A stretch of DNA of 37,284 nucleotides from contig JAMOMJ010000261.1 in NCBI GenBank assembly GCA_027067135.1, positions 1 to 37,284 of the forward strand. Direction: 5' to 3'. Source of the stretch: Cyclobacteriaceae bacterium (lineage in GTDB: Bacteria; Bacteroidota; Bacteroidia; Cytophagales; Cyclobacteriaceae). Below, piece by piece: positions 24,413 to 33,624 of this stretch (its first letter is position 1; every line of letters starts with the position of its first letter). Both the position numbers and the translations under genes were made by a program. The notes beneath the pieces were generated by a model. The model ran no database searches. It saw nothing but the letters and a program-made list of their open reading frames with translations, and was not told where the DNA came from.

Positions 24413-25588
24413 GTGAACTACTTTTTCAAGATATTATTCCCTAGCTGCTTAGTTGCTTGCCTGTTTTTGCAAAACAGAACAACTGAAGCTTCTCCAATAA
24501 ACCCTCCGCAGTTAAATAGGGTCTGGCTAGATGGGCAACCTTATCGTTGTGATACAGCGATGTCAGCCATCTCAAGGATTTCATTGCCTTATGGCAATAA
24601 TTTTTTTACAGTAGAGTTTATTTCTATTTCCTATAGAAATCAGCACAAACTACAGTATGGGCATAAGCTTGTTGGTATCGATTCAAGTTGGGTGTTTTCG
24701 GGGAATCAACGAAGAGCTAGTTATGCAAATTTAGGCCCTGGCACATACCCCCTCAAGATGAAAGTAAGTTCTGATGGGCTCAATTGGATTGAAAGTGCAC
24801 AAGAAATTAATGTAGTGGTTACCCCTCCTTTTTGGGCAGTTTGGTGGTATCATATTTTGCTTATCGCATTTATATTTTTATTGCTTGCGGTAATTTATAA
24901 AGTGCGGGTAAACGCAGCCATTAAACAGGTGTTAGAAATAGCAGAGATAAGAAAGAAAGAGGCAGAATCTCTTCGTGTGATGATGGCGCAAGATTTTCAT
25001 GATGAAATGGGGAATAAGTTGGCTAGCATTATTGTGCTAGTAAGCACGCTTCAGTTACTAATAAAAGATAAAAATAAAGAGGTACAAAAAGCACTCTCCA
25101 GAATTGAAGTTTCCTCTAAACAATTATTCGATGGTACAAAATCTTTTATATGGTCTATTAACCCTAAAAGCGACCAAATAAGTGAGATAACAAGCTATAT
25201 TAACAATTTTGGGTCAGAACTTTTTGAGCATACACCGATTGAATTTTTGGTGGTTGATAACTTTACAGAAAGAGACAAACAGGTGAGTTTGCCTGTTGGT
25301 TTTAGCAGGCAATTATTCTTTATTTTAAAAGAAGCGATGACCAATGCATTGGTACACTCTAAAGCAAAAAACATTAAGCTTATATACGATGTGGATAAAA
25401 CAAAAAACGGTTTTGCTATTTCGGTAGAAGATGATGGTAAAGGAGTGAGTTCGGAGCAACTAGCCTCTTCGCGAGGGCTAAATAATATGAAGAGCAGAGC
25501 AATTAAGATTAATTATAATTTATCATTCTATCATAACCCTGACGGGGGGTTTGGCGTAAGAATAGAAGGAGAATTCCCTAAAAGATAG
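24413..25588 (+). CDS. Sensor histidine kinase with Y_Y_Y domain but no beta-propeller
   Basis: A 391-residue membrane kinase. A signal/anchor (about 1-25) is followed by a periplasmic Y_Y_Y-type immunoglobulin-like domain (~50-137; YRNQHKLQYGHKLVGID, SYANLGPGTYPLKMKVSSDG). Then come one transmembrane helix (~146-163), a HisKA_3-type dimerisation helix with His196 in AQDFHDEMGNKLASI, and a HATPase domain (Asn311 in LKEAMTNALVHS; DDGKG 340-344; SRGLNNMKSRA). Related Bacteroidota sensors carry long N-terminal propellers; this one has only the Y_Y_Y module. The response regulator gene follows within about 60 bases. It probably controls the adjacent transport locus, by proximity only. Confidence 0.9.
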   Translation: MNYFFKILFPSCLVACLFLQNRTTEASPINPPQLNRVWLDGQPYRCDTAMSAISRISLPYGNNFFTVEFISISYRNQHKLQYGHKLVGIDSSWVFSGNQRRASYANLGPGTYPLKMKVSSDGLNWIESAQEINVVVTPPFWAVWWYHILLIAFIFLLLAVIYKVRVNAAIKQVLEIAEIRKKEAESLRVMMAQDFHDEMGNKLASIIVLVSTLQLLIKDKNKEVQKALSRIEVSSKQLFDGTKSFIWSINPKSDQISEITSYINNFGSELFEHTPIEFLVVDNFTERDKQVSLPVGFSRQLFFILKEAMTNALVHSKAKNIKLIYDVDKTKNGFAISVEDDGKGVSSEQLASSRGLNNMKSRAIKINYNLSFYHNPDGGFGVRIEGEFPKR

Positions 25589-25649
25589 GGTTGTAATACA
25601 TACTTAAACTAACATAATTTTGGAAAGTCAATATAAAAAACTCAACAAC

Positions 25650-26279
25650 ATGCTTGACTTTAGAACTCGAATTGTCATAATAGAAGACAATGAAGCCGTT
25701 AAAGATGGCTATGCTTTAATACTCGGAAGCAATAGTGAATATAATGTGGTGAATACCTACACGTCTGCGGAAGGCGCAATAAAAAATCTTAGAAAAGATA
25801 ACCCCGATGTAATTTTTACCGATTTAGACCTTCCAGGAATGGACGGTATAACTGGTATTAAAAAAATTAAAAAGCTAGATCCTAAAACTAAAATTATTGT
25901 AATAACGGTTCACGAAGACAGCACTAAGGTTTTTGATGCTTTGGTGGCAGGAGCCAATGGCTATATAACCAAAAGCTCTAATCATGTTGAACTGCTTCAA
26001 GCGGTAGAACAAATAATGAACGATGGAGCACCTATGAGCCCGCATGTGGCAAAAATGGTAGTAAGCTCATTTCAACGAAGCACAGATACTCCACTATCGA
26101 ATCGAGAAACGGAGATACTAAGTTTGTTATCTACAGGTAAGACGTATAGAATTGCTGCGGATGAACTCCATATTGGTATGGAAACCGTGAAGAGCCACGT
26201 AAAGAATATCTACTCCAAGCTTCATGCAAAGACGAAATCAGAAGCTCTTGAAATTGCAAGAAGAGACAATCTTATTTAG
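25650..26279 (+). CDS. NarL/FixJ-type response regulator
   Basis: A 209-residue regulator with a receiver domain (IVIIEDNEAVKDGYAL at 8-23, phospho-acceptor Asp58 in FTDLDLPGMDG, ITVHEDS with Thr and His, and the switch Lys in NGYITKSS) and a C-terminal LuxR-type helix-turn-helix (LSNRETEILSLLSTGKTYRI, METVKSHVKNIYSKL). I chose ATG 25650. An upstream TTG at 25620 would add ten residues that do not belong to the receiver fold. It is the cognate partner of the preceding kinase. A REP-derived hairpin with a T-run ends the unit 70 bases downstream. Confidence 0.94.
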   Translation: MLDFRTRIVIIEDNEAVKDGYALILGSNSEYNVVNTYTSAEGAIKNLRKDNPDVIFTDLDLPGMDGITGIKKIKKLDPKTKIIVITVHEDSTKVFDALVAGANGYITKSSNHVELLQAVEQIMNDGAPMSPHVAKMVVSSFQRSTDTPLSNRETEILSLLSTGKTYRIAADELHIGMETVKSHVKNIYSKLHAKTKSEALEIARRDNLI

Positions 26280-26705
26280 CTCTAAAGTTATGCGCATAAT
26301 CTGAGTTTCCTTACTTCGAAAAGTGAGAAATAAAATAGTTCTTATCAGTCACGCCATTCCTGCATAGGCAGGAATGGCGTTGTTTTTTACTAATAACGAA
26401 GGCCTTTTACCGCTTATCCCAAACCCATACCTATCTTGGGCTCCCCCATATTGATAACCCTTTTATAGTTACCGAACATTCTAAGGTTGGTTTATAAAAC
26501 GGGCTTTTCCTCCCTATTTATTAGCCATTTATTTCAATTATCAAAATTTCTATAGCCAATCTGCAACCTTTTAACTCAAAGAACCAGCCCATATTTGGCG
26601 CACATGTGGGGGAGTATAGAAGTTAAGTGATGACCAATTTTGAGATGTGGACGAGTTATACCTTGTCTGCACTTTAAATCTATTGTTCAACTTAATATTT
26701 ATTGT
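26280..26705. other. Intergenic region upstream of susC
   Basis: This 426-base gap begins with the hairpin terminator at 26351-26388. The rest is AT-rich with no ORF I can support. A weak promoter candidate for susC has TTTTG at 26638-26642 and TATACCTTG at 26657-26665, only partly matching TAnnTTTG. A 5' untranslated leader of ~40 bases would follow. Confidence 0.5.
26351..26388 (+). terminator. REP-derived hairpin acting as probable terminator after the response regulator gene
   Basis: ACGCCATTCCTGC (26351-26363) pairs perfectly with GCAGGAATGGCGT (26368-26380) around a 4-base ATAG loop, followed by TGTTTTTT. The stem core ATTCCTGC/GCAGGAAT is the same as in the repeat at 16533-16560. This suggests a mobile-type palindrome serving as an intrinsic terminator. 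Confidence 0.75.
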
Positions 26706-29700
26706 ATGAAAAAAATTCTACAATTATTTGCGCTGGCAGGAGTCTTGTTTTCAAGTTCTTTGTTGTATGCGCAAGATCGAACCGTTTCTGGTAACGTCAC
26801 ATCCTCCGATGATGGCAGCCCTATTCCAGGAGCAAATGTGTTGATAAAGGGCACAACCAACGGAACAGTTACCGATTTAGATGGTAATTACAAACTAACT
26901 GTTTCGGGTAATGTTACTACCCTTGTAATTAGTTTTATTGGGTATGAATCTCAAGAAGTTGAGATTGGAACAAGGTCTGTAATTGATGTTGCACTAAATA
27001 CAGATTTAACCGAACTAAGCGAAGTTATAGTTACCGCTGTTGGCATTGAAAGAGAGGCCAAAGCGTTAGGTTATTCTGTGGCTAAAGTTGGGGGAGATGA
27101 TCTTCAACAAAAATCGGAGCCAGATCCTCTTAGAGCTTTACAAGGTAAAATAGCAGGAGTTAACATTCAAGGCTCAAGTGGAGCCGCAGGTTCTGCTACT
27201 CGAATTACCATTAGAGGTAACTCTTCATTATTAGGCAATAACCAGCCACTTTTTGTGGTAGATGGTGTACCCTATAATAACAGTGTGAACAATGGCACCA
27301 ATCAATTAGTTGGTGGAGGTGCTTATGGGTCAAGAATTTCGGATTTAGATCCTAATAACATTGAATCTATGACGGTTTTAAAAGGAGCAGCAGCTGCATC
27401 ATTATATGGTTCAAGAGCAGCAAATGGTGTTATCTTAATAACCACCAAATCGGGTAGTGGGGTAGCGTCTAAAAAAGGCTTAGAAATTGGCATTAGTTCA
27501 TCATACTCTATTGAGCAAGTAGCTAATTTGCCAGAATATCAAAATACTTATGGAACAGGTACTAATTTTGGATATCAACAGGTAAATGGTTCTTGGGGAG
27601 CCCCTTTTGTGGGTACACAACCTTATGCAAGTGTTACTACCATTCCACATTGGTATGATGGGGTTATTGGGTTTGAAGACTTATGGGGTACAACTGTGCC
27701 TTACCAAGCATACCCAAATAATGTGAAAGACTTTTTTGATACTGGTAGTATTTGGGATAACTCAGTGAGTATTTCTGGTGGAAATGAGAAGTCTGTTGTA
27801 ACTGCTGTGGTGTCTGATTTAAGACAAGACAGTTATATTCCGGGATCTAAATTTGATAGAACTTCGGTAAGTGTTGGTGGTAAAACGGAGCTAGATAATG
27901 GCTTAATTATTAATTCAAACTTAACGTACAGTAACGCATTTCAGCACACATTTGCTGGCGGTGCGAATAATGCAATTGGTAATGCCTCTGCATTTGCAAG
28001 AACATTATACTTAGGTAGAAACTGGGATTTGCAGGGTACTCCTTACATTAACCCGCTTAATAATTCTAACGCCTTCTTTGTAGGTACAGGTCAAGCAGAT
28101 AATCCATTATGGTCGGTTGAAAACGCTGGTGTTGAATCTACAACTAATCGCTGGGTAGGTAGCTTAGGTTTAGGGTATGAAATAAACGAGTGGCTTTCTG
28201 TAAACTATAAGTTTGGGTTTAACGGGTATTCACAATCACAATCACAATGGTTTAGACCAGGTGGCAGAGCTGCTGCAGGCGTAGGTCAAATTACCAATAC
28301 GTTTACAACTTTTGGTGAAATTGAATCAAATTTCTTGGTAAGTTTTTCTAAAGACCTATCAGAATCTTTAAGCCTTAGAGCAATTGCAGGGCATAACTTA
28401 AACCAAAGAACAGTTAATACTGAGATTGTGCAAGGTTCTAATTATGTAATATTTGATAATGATAATATCAATAATACTAATTTTTTAATTCCATTTGGTG
28501 GTGGCTTTAGCCAACGAAGGTTAATTGGAGTTTTTGGAGATGTTACTTTAGGGTATAACGATTATCTTTTCTTAAACCTTACAGGTAGAAACGATTGGTC
28601 GTCAACCCTTCCACAAGGAGCAAATAGTTTCTTTTACCCATCTGCTAGTTTGTCATTTATTTTTACAGATGTAGTAGATATTGCACCTTCGATTTTATCG
28701 TATGGTAAAGTAAGAGCTAGTTTTTCTGAAGTAGGTAATGATACAGCGCCCTACCAACTGGCACCAGTTTATATTGTAAATGCCAATGGTATTGCTAGTC
28801 CTAGCCCAGATGCAACCACTATGCCTTTTAACGGTACACCAGGTTCAACATTATCTAATATTGAACGCGACCCGAACTTAAAACCAGAGATTACACAAGA
28901 AGTTGAAATTGGGTTAGATCTTAAATTACTGAATAATAGAATTGGCGTAGATGCCTCTGTTTATTCAAGAAAGTCTAGAGATCAAATTATTCCAATTACA
29001 CTTCCAAACTCATCTGGGTTTACTTCCTTTTTTACCAATGCAGGAGTTGTATCTAATAAAGGTGTAGAAGTAGGCTTAGATATTACCCCTTTTGATTTGC
29101 AAAATGGGTTTAAGTGGAATATTTATGGAACATTTACCTTAAATAGAAACGTTGTTGAAAGTTTAAACTTGGAAGGAACAGACGAGCTTGTTCTTAGAAA
29201 TACGTTTGCAGGGTCTGTTCAAGCAATCCATAAGGTGGGGCAACCGTATGGCTTAATTAAAGGAACAGTTTCTGCAAGAGATGATGAGGGAAATTTGCTT
29301 ATAGACCCTTCTAATGGTCAGTTAATTAGCGATATCACACCTCGATTTATTGGAGACCCTAACCCAGATTATATTATTGGTTTAACCAATACTTTTTCTT
29401 GGAAAGGAATTTCGCTTAATGCAGTATTCGATTGGAAACAAGGAGGCGATATGTACTCAGTAACTAACCTATCCTTATTAGGCAGGGGAGTAACAACGGA
29501 TACCGAAGATCGAGAAGTAAACGTAATTATTCCTGGCGTATATGGCGACCCTAACACGGCCGAACCAATCAGAGATGAAAATGGCAATAAAACAGTAAAT
29601 CAAACAGCGATTGAAGTTAATAGTGCCTATTTCGGTAATTCATTTGCTATGAATGGGCAAGACGAGTGGAGCATATGGGATGCTACTGTATTTAGATTAA

Positions 29701-29936
29701 GAGAAGTAAGTTTAGGATACACCTTACCTGCTTCTTTATTAAGTAAAACTCCATTTGGGTCTGCTTCCATTTCTATTACAGGTCGTAACCTATGGTATAA
29801 AGCGCCCAACTTTCCTCCAGGGTCAAATTTTGATCCAGAAACGAGCCAGTTTGGTAACTCAAATGCGCAAGGGTTTGAATTTACGTCTGCACCATCGGTT
29901 AAGCGATATGGTGTTAACCTGAGGTTTACATTTTAA
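26706..29936 (+). CDS. SusC/RagA-family TonB-dependent outer-membrane transporter
   Basis: Outer-membrane transporter of 1076 residues. Signal peptide (1-22, ending LLYAQ), then a carboxypeptidase-regulatory-like domain (~25-100, GSPIPGANVLIKGTTNGTVTD), a TonB-box region LSEVIVTAVG (~104-113), and the plug with SusC-specific LQGKIAGVNIQ (~145-155) and TRITIRGNSSLLGNNQPLFV. The DPNNIESMTVLKGAAAASLY (~215-234) and ANGVILITTKSG motifs follow, then a large beta-barrel ending in ...VNLRFTF. I chose ATG 26706 because it opens the signal peptide; the frame extends upstream to 26640. It imports a substrate captured by the downstream SusD partner. With no carbohydrate enzymes nearby, the substrate cannot be named. 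Confidence 0.95.
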   Translation: MKKILQLFALAGVLFSSSLLYAQDRTVSGNVTSSDDGSPIPGANVLIKGTTNGTVTDLDGNYKLTVSGNVTTLVISFIGYESQEVEIGTRSVIDVALNTDLTELSEVIVTAVGIEREAKALGYSVAKVGGDDLQQKSEPDPLRALQGKIAGVNIQGSSGAAGSATRITIRGNSSLLGNNQPLFVVDGVPYNNSVNNGTNQLVGGGAYGSRISDLDPNNIESMTVLKGAAAASLYGSRAANGVILITTKSGSGVASKKGLEIGISSSYSIEQVANLPEYQNTYGTGTNFGYQQVNGSWGAPFVGTQPYASVTTIPHWYDGVIGFEDLWGTTVPYQAYPNNVKDFFDTGSIWDNSVSISGGNEKSVVTAVVSDLRQDSYIPGSKFDRTSVSVGGKTELDNGLIINSNLTYSNAFQHTFAGGANNAIGNASAFARTLYLGRNWDLQGTPYINPLNNSNAFFVGTGQADNPLWSVENAGVESTTNRWVGSLGLGYEINEWLSVNYKFGFNGYSQSQSQWFRPGGRAAAGVGQITNTFTTFGEIESNFLVSFSKDLSESLSLRAIAGHNLNQRTVNTEIVQGSNYVIFDNDNINNTNFLIPFGGGFSQRRLIGVFGDVTLGYNDYLFLNLTGRNDWSSTLPQGANSFFYPSASLSFIFTDVVDIAPSILSYGKVRASFSEVGNDTAPYQLAPVYIVNANGIASPSPDATTMPFNGTPGSTLSNIERDPNLKPEITQEVEIGLDLKLLNNRIGVDASVYSRKSRDQIIPITLPNSSGFTSFFTNAGVVSNKGVEVGLDITPFDLQNGFKWNIYGTFTLNRNVVESLNLEGTDELVLRNTFAGSVQAIHKVGQPYGLIKGTVSARDDEGNLLIDPSNGQLISDITPRFIGDPNPDYIIGLTNTFSWKGISLNAVFDWKQGGDMYSVTNLSLLGRGVTTDTEDREVNVIIPGVYGDPNTAEPIRDENGNKTVNQTAIEVNSAYFGNSFAMNGQDEWSIWDATVFRLREVSLGYTLPASLLSKTPFGSASISITGRNLWYKAPNFPPGSNFDPETSQFGNSNAQGFEFTSAPSVKRYGVNLRFTF

Positions 29937-29959
29937 TCCTATCACTTAAATTGAAAACA

Positions 29960-31606
29960 ATGAAAAAAACAATAAACAAAGCACTATTGATAATTGCTGT
30001 TATGGCAACTATCACTGGGTGTAAAGATTATCTGGATATAAACACAGATCCTAATAATCCATCGATCGTTTCAATTAACCAACTTTTACCAGCGGTGCTC
30101 ACCAACGTGGCGTTTTCTACAGGAAATGCAGGTGGATTAAATGGGCATGTAGCTACAGTTATGCACCAAACGGTACAAAGAGGTGGGCTAAATGATTATA
30201 ATGTACAATCCAATGATTTTAATATTGGTGTAACTTGGAACTCGCTATACTCAGGTGCACTCACAGATATTAGACAAATTATTGCCCTTGGAACAGAAAG
30301 TGAAGACTGGCATTATGTAGGTATTGCACAAATTAATAAGGCCTATATTTATTCTGTAATAGTAGATGTTTGGGGCGATGTGCCTTATTTTGATGCCAAT
30401 TTAGGATCCGAGAATCCTTTTCCTGGGTATGATGGCGGAGCCGATATTTATGCAGATCTTCAATTATTATTAGATGAAGGAATAGCCAATTTGGCTAAAT
30501 CGTCAAACTTAAGCCCTTCTACAGATGATTTTGTATATGGAGGAGACTTAAATAAATGGAGAAAATTAGGAAAATCTCTAAAATTCAAATTGTATGCACA
30601 AACTAGATTGGTTGCTAATGTATCGTCAGAGTTAAATGCATTATTAGCAGAAAATGATATGATTGCAAATGCAGATCAAGATTTTGAGTTTGCGTATGGA
30701 ACGAGCCAATCACCAGAAAATAGAAACCCTGGATATGTGCAAGAATGGGCTCCTGGAGGTTCAAATTATTACATTAGCCCTTATTTCTTTGAAGTAATGC
30801 GTAGTATAGATACGTTTGGCCATGGAGGATTAAATGTTGGACCTACAGACCCAAGGGTTCCTTATTATTTCTTTAATCAACTTCCATCTACAGCAGGTGA
30901 TTCGGATGCCCAAAATCCTTGTTCTTATTGCCCATCTACATCCGGTAATGGCTTTTTATCCATCTATGCTTTTTCGTTTAACATTGATCCTAATGAAGGG
31001 TTCGATCAGAGTTCTTCACAATCAGTACTTGGTTTATACCCTGTTGGAGGAAAGTATGACGATGGTGCTGGAGGTTTAGCTTCGTTAAATTCATCCTTAG
31101 CAGGTCAAGTAAATGGAACAGGTACAGTTGCACAGCGAATGTTGCCAAGTTTTGAGATAATGTACCTACGCGCTGAACTTGCTTTAGCAGGTGTTACATC
31201 AGAAGACCCAAGAGCAATGTTAGTAAATGCAATGGATGCCTCGTTTGCTAAGGTAAATGAAGTAGCTAATAATGCAGGGGCACCATTAATAGATGGCGCA
31301 GCAATAACTACTTATCAAAATGCTGTGTTAGCAATGTACGATGGTGGATCTGCTGATTTACAAATGGAAATTATAATGACGCAAAAATGGATTGCCTCTT
31401 TTGGAAATGCATTAAGTATTTATAATGATTACAGAAGAACGGGCTACCCAAGATTGCACGATGGTAATACAGATGCATTGTCGATTACTGTACAGGGTCG
31501 TTCGTTTCCAGTTTCTTTTCCATATACCAATGGAGAAATTACAACTAACCCAAATGCTCCCGCACAACGTGTGATAGCTACTGATAAAGTATTTTGGGAT
31601 AACTAA
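29960..31606 (+). CDS. SusD/RagB-family substrate-binding lipoprotein (SusD-like_2 type)
   Basis: Surface lipoprotein of 548 residues that forms the lid over the SusC barrel. Signal and lipobox (AVMATITGC, Cys21) are followed by KDYLDINTDPNNPS, the typical start of the SusD-like_2 group. Helical TPR-like stretches appear in the first half (AQINKAYIYSVIVDVWGDVPY; KWRKLGKSLKFKLYAQTRL), and the C-terminal YLRAELALAG and IIMTQKWIASFGNALSIYND blocks are characteristic. I used ATG 29960; a TTG three codons upstream is in frame. It lies 23 bases after susC. The SusD-like_2 subgroup often goes with non-polysaccharide loci, which fits the lack of glycosidases (inference). Confidence 0.94.
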   Translation: MKKTINKALLIIAVMATITGCKDYLDINTDPNNPSIVSINQLLPAVLTNVAFSTGNAGGLNGHVATVMHQTVQRGGLNDYNVQSNDFNIGVTWNSLYSGALTDIRQIIALGTESEDWHYVGIAQINKAYIYSVIVDVWGDVPYFDANLGSENPFPGYDGGADIYADLQLLLDEGIANLAKSSNLSPSTDDFVYGGDLNKWRKLGKSLKFKLYAQTRLVANVSSELNALLAENDMIANADQDFEFAYGTSQSPENRNPGYVQEWAPGGSNYYISPYFFEVMRSIDTFGHGGLNVGPTDPRVPYYFFNQLPSTAGDSDAQNPCSYCPSTSGNGFLSIYAFSFNIDPNEGFDQSSSQSVLGLYPVGGKYDDGAGGLASLNSSLAGQVNGTGTVAQRMLPSFEIMYLRAELALAGVTSEDPRAMLVNAMDASFAKVNEVANNAGAPLIDGAAITTYQNAVLAMYDGGSADLQMEIIMTQKWIASFGNALSIYNDYRRTGYPRLHDGNTDALSITVQGRSFPVSFPYTNGEITTNPNAPAQRVIATDKVFWDN

Positions 31607-31619
31607 TAAATAGAGAAAT

Positions 31620-32510
31620 ATGAAAAATATATTAAATTTTATAGTCGCCCTAGGTGTTGTGTTTGTATTGAATTCTTGTAGAGATGAAGAGTCAATTCGA
31701 ATCCCTGATTTAGGAGATAAAGGCCCTAATGTTAGGGTAGTAATAGATCCGAGTTTTGGATTTATCGATTTTGAAAACCTTTCGGGATCAAAAGCAAAAT
31801 ATGATTTGTACTCTGTTAGCACCAACTTAAACATAGTTGAGCTCCGAGTTTTTATGACATCAGCTAGTGGTATGACCGATACTGTTACCATGAGAACTTA
31901 TACTCAGGCAGAAATAAGTGCAGCTGGAGGTCAAATTTTAGGAGAAGAGATTTCTGTACAAGAAATGGTAGATGCTCTTGGAGTAGATTTAGCAGACATT
32001 GTTGGTGGAGATAATTTTACCTTATTAAATAGAACAACTATGGCAAATGGTACGGTGTACCCAGCCACAACCGTTCAAGGTAATTCTAATGTTACACCAA
32101 ATATTACAGGAGCTTCGGCTACTACAAGTTTCTTTAGTGCTTATGTATATTTTGTTGGTTGCCCTTCAACCCAAGCAGATTTTGTTGGAGAGTACTCAAG
32201 CGAAATTATTGCTGGAAACTATTTTGGCGGCCAAACAAGTGATGTAACTATTGCTTTTAAAGGACCAGAGCCTTTTAGGTATGTAATTTCAGATATTAGT
32301 GCCTTGGCTTATGCTCCTTTTGGTGGTACAGCTTATCCTGGCGATTTCTATGATATCTGTGGCGTGCCTCAAATGCTGCCAACGCAAACGTTTGGTAATA
32401 CTGTAGATACTGGTGGAGGAACATGGGACGCTGAAAGTGGTGTGCTTACGCTTAACGTGTTTGAGCAGTTTAATGGGCTTTCTTGGACAATTCAATTCAC
32501 TAGAAAATAA
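31620..32510 (+). CDS. SusCD-associated lipoprotein, family unknown
   Basis: A 296-residue lipoprotein (signal MKNILNFIVALGVVFVLNSC, Cys20) whose mature end RDEES is acidic, as in Bacteroidota surface-export signals. The body is beta-rich. A central TMRTYTQAEISAAGG...VQEMVDALGVDLADI segment resembles repeats of lipoproteins encoded downstream of SusD. The C-terminal third (VGEYSSEI... to FEQFNGLSWTIQFTRK) looks like a small beta-sandwich. It follows susD by 13 bases and is followed within 8 bases by another lipoprotein gene. Probably an accessory surface binding protein in the SusE/F position; no direct homology to SusE or SusF seen. Confidence 0.8.
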   Translation: MKNILNFIVALGVVFVLNSCRDEESIRIPDLGDKGPNVRVVIDPSFGFIDFENLSGSKAKYDLYSVSTNLNIVELRVFMTSASGMTDTVTMRTYTQAEISAAGGQILGEEISVQEMVDALGVDLADIVGGDNFTLLNRTTMANGTVYPATTVQGNSNVTPNITGASATTSFFSAYVYFVGCPSTQADFVGEYSSEIIAGNYFGGQTSDVTIAFKGPEPFRYVISDISALAYAPFGGTAYPGDFYDICGVPQMLPTQTFGNTVDTGGGTWDAESGVLTLNVFEQFNGLSWTIQFTRK

Positions 32511-32518
32511 AGCGAAAT

Positions 32519-33340
32519 ATGAAAAATTATAAAACGATTTATATAGCACTTTTCTTAGGATTGACTCTAAGTTCGTGCTTTACAGATTTTGAAGATGCTA
32601 ATCCCACAAGGCCATTAGATGGCCCTGCTGGAATTGCAGCGAACCCTACTGGGGATGGCTTAATTGCTGGCCCTGGGAGAGACGGAAACACGTTTACATG
32701 GGTGCCAGTAAATGGAAAACTTACGTTTGTTATTGAAATAACGGATGCTCCTGGGTTAATTAAGGATGTAGATGTAGTATTATCTAACTCTGTGCAGCCA
32801 GAAGATCTGGGCACAGTAGAAGTGAGCTTAGGAAGTGCCGAAAATCAATTAGTAGGCACGGTAACTGTAACTTATATGGCTAAAGATGTTGTAGGAGAGG
32901 AGAATATTTCAATTATTGTAAATGATGGGCAAGACCCAGCCAAATCCACAACCTTCAACTACCCTGCAATTAAGATTACAGATGTAAGCACGTGCTTATC
33001 TAAGCAAAACTTAATTGGTTTTTACAATGCAGTTTCGAACGGGTTTGATTCGGAAAATGGTGTTGACTACACTAATCTTGAAGCTACAATTGAGCTATAC
33101 TTCCTTTCGTTTAACGATCCGGGATTATATAGATTTTCAGATGGATCGTTTGGACTGTATGGTTTACAAGGTTATGCAGGAAATTTTATTAATGTAGAAA
33201 TTTGTGATGATAAAGTTGTGAATGCAAACGAAGAATTTGCAGATAGCTATTCTGGTACTATCAGTGCAGAAGGAGTAATAACAATTACTTGGAGTAATAC
33301 GTATGGCGACTCTGGGGTAACGGTTATGACTCCCCTCTAA
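32519..33340 (+). CDS. SusCD-associated lipoprotein, family unknown
   Basis: A 273-residue lipoprotein (signal MKNYKTIYIALFLGLTLSSC, Cys20; mature start FTDFED, acidic). An N-terminal beta-sandwich-like part (LTFVIEITDAPGLIKDVDVV; LVGTVTVTYMAKDVVGEENI) is followed by a C-terminal module beginning TCLSKQNLIGFYNAVSNGFD that ends TISAEGVITITWSNTYGDSG. The last module has the same general layout as the end of the preceding lipoprotein and of the relic at 33625-34371. It is the last gene of the operon; a strong terminator follows 26 bases later. Confidence 0.8.
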   Translation: MKNYKTIYIALFLGLTLSSCFTDFEDANPTRPLDGPAGIAANPTGDGLIAGPGRDGNTFTWVPVNGKLTFVIEITDAPGLIKDVDVVLSNSVQPEDLGTVEVSLGSAENQLVGTVTVTYMAKDVVGEENISIIVNDGQDPAKSTTFNYPAIKITDVSTCLSKQNLIGFYNAVSNGFDSENGVDYTNLEATIELYFLSFNDPGLYRFSDGSFGLYGLQGYAGNFINVEICDDKVVNANEEFADSYSGTISAEGVITITWSNTYGDSGVTVMTPL

Positions 33341-33366
33341 TAATTCCTTATTCTAACTAAATAAGC

Positions 33367-33401
33367 AAAGGCTGGCGAAAATATATCGCCAGCCTTTTTA
33401 G
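33367..33401 (+). terminator. Intrinsic terminator of the SusCD operon
   Basis: AAAGGCTGGCGA (33367-33378) pairs perfectly with TCGCCAGCCTTT (33386-33397) around a 7-base loop, and the descending arm runs into TTTTTAG. It is 26 bases after the last lipoprotein stop codon. Confidence 0.92.
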
Positions 33402-33615
33402 TTTATTCAGCAAGAATGGCTACTGAAAATACAGCAACAGATTGGGCAAAAGCAGAAAGTTATGCTTCAAAAGGAATTGATTTTGATCCTGTTAGTGCTG
33501 ATGCCAGGTTGGCTACTGATTTCTTACATGTAGCAGGTCAGAACTTTAGGCCAGAGCGGGGTTTATATCAAAACTCTAATTATAGGGTAAGAAGGTATGA
33601 TGATACACATAGCTT
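33401..33615 (+). pseudogene. Relic of a second SusD-family gene (5', internal and 3' deletions)
   Basis: In the frame of an ATG at 33416 the sequence reads YSARMATENTATDWAKAESY, then ASKGIDFDP joined directly to VSADARLATDFLHV and NFRPERGLYQNSNYRVRRYDD. Both halves match SusD homologues of the class with 'AARxxAxMPRT..EN..VDW' and 'RPERGxYHxSNYRxxRYD' segments, but in those proteins roughly 60-80 residues lie between them. There is no signal peptide, start or C-terminal part. The relic begins within a few bases of the terminator and ends in a junction at about 33604-33630. Clearly non-functional. Confidence 0.8.
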
Positions 33616-33624
33616 TGCCGGTAA

